Of a DNA stretch of 64,000 bases, positions 61,861 to 64,000 are shown in pieces; position 1 is the stretch's first letter, and every line of letters starts with the position of its first letter. The notes under the pieces were generated by a model. That model did not search any database. It saw nothing but the letters and a program-made list of their open reading frames with translations, and was not told the origin of the DNA. Source of the stretch: Acetobacteraceae bacterium ESL0709 (GTDB lineage Bacteria; Pseudomonadota; Alphaproteobacteria; Acetobacterales; Acetobacteraceae); the NCBI GenBank assembly GCA_029433415.1, contig JAQTIA010000003.1:772501-836500 (forward strand), given 5' to 3'. Made by a program: the position numbers and the translations under genes.

Positions 61861-63517
61861 AAGCGACCTCCTTAAAAGGCTCACGCCCTATACGCTGCAA
61901 CGTCTCAAGGAAAGTCTCGCCATCCTGACGTTTTGAGAGATAACATTCTATAATGCGCGCAACAGCATCGACCGTTTCATCCTCAGCCAGAGCTGGTCCC
62001 AGGATTGTGCCAATCCGCGCATTTTCCCCAAATTTTCCTCCCAGAAGAATCTGGAAGAATTCATCACCATGTTTATCGACCCCCAAAAGACCAATATTAC
62101 CAGCATGATGATGGCCACAGGCATTAATACAGCCGGAAATATTGATATTCAGGGCGCCGATTTCTGCCTGGAGAGCCGTATCGCCAAAACGCGCCCCGAT
62201 CTTGCGGGCAATCGGAAGAGAACGGGCATTGGCCAATGAGCAGTAATCCAGCCCCGGACAGCAGACCATATCGCCCACAAGTCCCAGATTGGGTGTTGCC
62301 AGACCGAGCGCCTTCAATCCTTCCCAGACCGTAAAAAGTTCATCCTTGCGAACATGACCCAATACCACGTTCTGAAGATGGGTGATGCGTATCTCGCCAA
62401 AGGAATGACGCTCTGCCAACGCGGCAAGACCGTGCATTTGTGCAGCCGTCACGTCACCGGGAATCTCACCAGGCGCCTTGAGAGAAACTGTTGCGATAAT
62501 ATAACCTTCCTGCCGGTGCTTATGGGTGTTTGTATCAACCCACTGGGCAAAAGCGGGATTCGTCGCTTTATGATCTTGCAGGACAGCGTCCCCATCCGGC
62601 ACATCCACAAAATCGGGAGACGCGAAACGCGCTCTTATGGCGGCCACTTTCTCAGCGGAAAGACGATAGCGGCCCAGATCCATCTGGGAAAGCTCTTCCT
62701 CTACTTCCTTGCGATAAGCGTCAATTCCGATTGTCTGCACCAAAATCTTGATACGAGACTTGTAGAGACTGTCCCGCCGCCCATAGGCATTATAGACACG
62801 CAGAATGGCTTCCAGCGTCGCCAGAAGCTCCATTTCTGGCACAGAATCAAAAATTTCCTGCCCAACAACAGGGATACGACCAAGGCCGCCACCAACAAAA
62901 ATGCGGAAGAGCGGCCCCTTTTCGCTCGGGCGTGCCAAAATTCCGATATCATGGAAGCGTGCAGCAACCCTGTCTTCTGGACTGCCCGAAATGGCAATCT
63001 TGAATTTCCGCGGCAGGAAAGAAAATTCGGGATGGAGCGTGGACCACTGACGAAGAATTTCGGCATGAACGCGCGGATCCATCAATTCATCATCAGCAGC
63101 GCCAGCATATTCATCAGACGTGACATTACGAATACAATTTCCACTTGTCTGGATCGCGTGCATGTCTACCGAAGCAAGCTCGCGCAGAATGGTAGGAGCA
63201 TCTTCCAGGGCAATCCAATTGAACTGGATATTCTGCCGCGTCGTGAAATGGCCGTAGCCGCGGTCAAAATTCTCCGAAATATCAGCCAGTTTATGAAGCT
63301 GGCGGCTATCAAGAATCCCATAAGGAATAGCCACGCGAAACATATAGGCATGAAGCTGAAGATAAATGCCATTCATCAGGCGTAATGGCTTGAATTCGTC
63401 TTCAGTCAGACTCCCTTCAAGGCGCCGTTTGACCTGCCCCTCAAACTCGACAATACGCTCTTCAAGAAAAGCGCGGTCTTTCTCTTCATAATTATAATGA
63501 CCAACAGATACAGTCAT
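61847..63517 (-). CDS. cysI: Assimilatory sulfite reductase hemoprotein (nitrite/sulfite reductase family)
   Basis: 556 residues. Siroheme and [4Fe-4S] enzyme with two similar halves. FTTRQNIQFNWIALEDAPTIL near residue 92 is the first half ferredoxin-like element. The cluster ligands are seen in CCPGLDYC (near residue 425) and GCINACGHHH (near 465). It could reduce sulfite or nitrite; operon partners cobA, DUF2849 and DUF934 favour sulfite. It overlaps DUF2849 by 4 nt upstream and DUF934 downstream. Confidence 0.93.
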   Translation of the reverse strand: MTVSVGHYNYEEKDRAFLEERIVEFEGQVKRRLEGSLTEDEFKPLRLMNGIYLQLHAYMFRVAIPYGILDSRQLHKLADISENFDRGYGHFTTRQNIQFNWIALEDAPTILRELASVDMHAIQTSGNCIRNVTSDEYAGAADDELMDPRVHAEILRQWSTLHPEFSFLPRKFKIAISGSPEDRVAARFHDIGILARPSEKGPLFRIFVGGGLGRIPVVGQEIFDSVPEMELLATLEAILRVYNAYGRRDSLYKSRIKILVQTIGIDAYRKEVEEELSQMDLGRYRLSAEKVAAIRARFASPDFVDVPDGDAVLQDHKATNPAFAQWVDTNTHKHRQEGYIIATVSLKAPGEIPGDVTAAQMHGLAALAERHSFGEIRITHLQNVVLGHVRKDELFTVWEGLKALGLATPNLGLVGDMVCCPGLDYCSLANARSLPIARKIGARFGDTALQAEIGALNINISGCINACGHHHAGNIGLLGVDKHGDEFFQILLGGKFGENARIGTILGPALAEDETVDAVARIIECYLSKRQDGETFLETLQRIGREPFKEVAYATA

Positions 63518-63870
63518 GACTGGGTCCCTTGAGGTGCAGTAGAGGATACTGGCAGGCTTGACGCCGCCACATAAGCAAAATCGGGATTAACGGTCGGCCC
63601 AAACGCCCTTACATGTTCGCGCATGGTAACAGGCTGCGGCACAGAACCCGTCCTGACCAACACATCATAAATGCCGACGACACCTTCCTGCTGCGCCTGT
63701 TTCTCGGCTGTTTCAAGAGCGGACTCAGCCTCCTCGAATGTGAAAGGCGTCGCCTGTCTAATATCCTCACGCCATTTACCTGAATGATCGCGCCAGACGA
63801 TACGCCCATCCAGCAGGCGGTTAGCGGTAATAAGAAGAGCCTCTCCCGGCCCCGGGCGTGACGATTTCAT
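63514..63870 (-). CDS. DUF2849 protein of the sulfite reduction operon
   Basis: 118 residues. LLITANRLLDGRIVWRDHSGKWREDI followed by ALETAEKQAQQEGVVGIYDVLV is the DUF2849 signature. The family lies between cobA and cysI in many alphaproteobacteria; its role is unknown. The N- and C-terminal ends overlap the neighbours by 4 nt each, so this is a compact translationally coupled operon. Confidence 0.9.
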   Translation of the reverse strand: MKSSRPGPGEALLITANRLLDGRIVWRDHSGKWREDIRQATPFTFEEAESALETAEKQAQQEGVVGIYDVLVRTGSVPQPVTMREHVRAFGPTVNPDFAYVAASSLPVSSTAPQGTQS

Positions 63871-64000
63871 AACGCCTTCTCCTCTGATTCAAAGAGCCGG
63901 GTCGCAGTAGAGCATGTTTCACCACGATGCGCCACAACTTCCCCAATAATAACAAGAGCAGGACTACCAAAACCTGCATGCCTTACCTTGTCACTGATAT
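63867..64000 (-). CDS. cobA: Uroporphyrinogen-III C-methyltransferase, C-terminal end only
   Basis: Only the last 43 codons are inside the window, reading in from the right edge. The segment SPALVIIGEVVAHR is the usual C-terminal end of SUMT enzymes (CobA or the CysG methylase domain), which start siroheme synthesis needed by CysI. Its stop overlaps the DUF2849 start (ATGA). Whether it is CobA alone or a fused CysG cannot be told. Confidence 0.8.
   Translation of the reverse strand, partial: ISDKVRHAGFGSPALVIIGEVVAHRGETCSTATRLFESEEKAL

Noticed and set aside
62354-63385. Antisense open frame of 343 codons across cysI
   Set aside because: cysI has both cluster motifs intact on the other strand; this frame has no recognisable feature.
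1-64000. CRISPR array, insertion sequence or prophage genes
   Set aside because: No regularly spaced repeats, transposase or phage structural genes were seen anywhere.

Overview
The window looks like chromosomal DNA of an alphaproteobacterium, most likely an acetic acid bacterium (Acetobacteraceae). Lineage markers are a circularly permuted two-piece tmRNA, the alpha-type ClpXP adaptor SspB, a MucR regulator, the DUF3035/BamF lipoprotein and OlsB. Lifestyle markers are a bacterial pyruvate decarboxylase, an FAD-dependent D-lactate dehydrogenase, a lactate permease and an OprB sugar porin. Base composition is about half GC. I see no insertion sequence, prophage or CRISPR array. Nearly everything is housekeeping, with a few poorly characterised islands.

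Layout. 1-12.3 kb: partial DUF475 membrane protein, clpB, yqgE, ydfG-like SDR, DEAD-box helicase, a methyltransferase, then dapF-mtaB-ftsY and a lactate permease whose Shine-Dalgarno sits in a perfect hairpin. 12.3-20.5 kb: serC-hisZ-purA (minus), tRNA-Leu, ettA-GNAT-argC (minus), a CAU tRNA, ppa. 20.7-25.6 kb: OprB porin, a HEPN-like orphan, tRNA-Gly, small proteins, a PTP-like phosphatase, an XRE regulator. 25.7-31.9 kb: a minus-strand cluster nfu, rutE-like, tsaB, rimI, mucR, fur, olsB, lnt. 32-37 kb: fba, thyX, then permuted ssrA followed by sspB and an AbrB-type membrane protein. 37-44 kb: glycosyltransferase, pdc, SLT/SPOR transglycosylase, DUF1643, dld. 44-52.7 kb: minus-strand recX, CHAP lipoprotein, tatA, ribF, ileS, lspA, bamF-like, mutL. 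53-58.2 kb: argD-argF, hslO and two unrecognised genes. 58.2-61.4 kb: gmhB-hldE-AGE heptose group. 61.4-64 kb: sulfite reduction operon cobA-DUF2849-cysI-DUF934, running off the right edge.

How the genes connect. Lactate permease, Dld and Pdc together describe lactate to pyruvate to acetaldehyde, the route acetic acid bacteria use to make acetate. argC and argD-argF belong to arginine synthesis. lspA and lnt are two of the three lipoprotein maturation enzymes, and the window encodes several lipoproteins. tmRNA and SspB form the ribosome rescue and tagged-protein degradation pair, encoded side by side. hldE and gmhB make ADP-heptose for the lipopolysaccharide core.

The least explained material is the HEPN-like orphan with its hairpin leader (22.6-23.5 kb), the stem-loops before the lactate permease and fba genes, the repeat-rich end of fba, a MucR lacking zinc ligands, and the two unknown genes after hslO. 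All calls are from reading the sequence; no database search was run.
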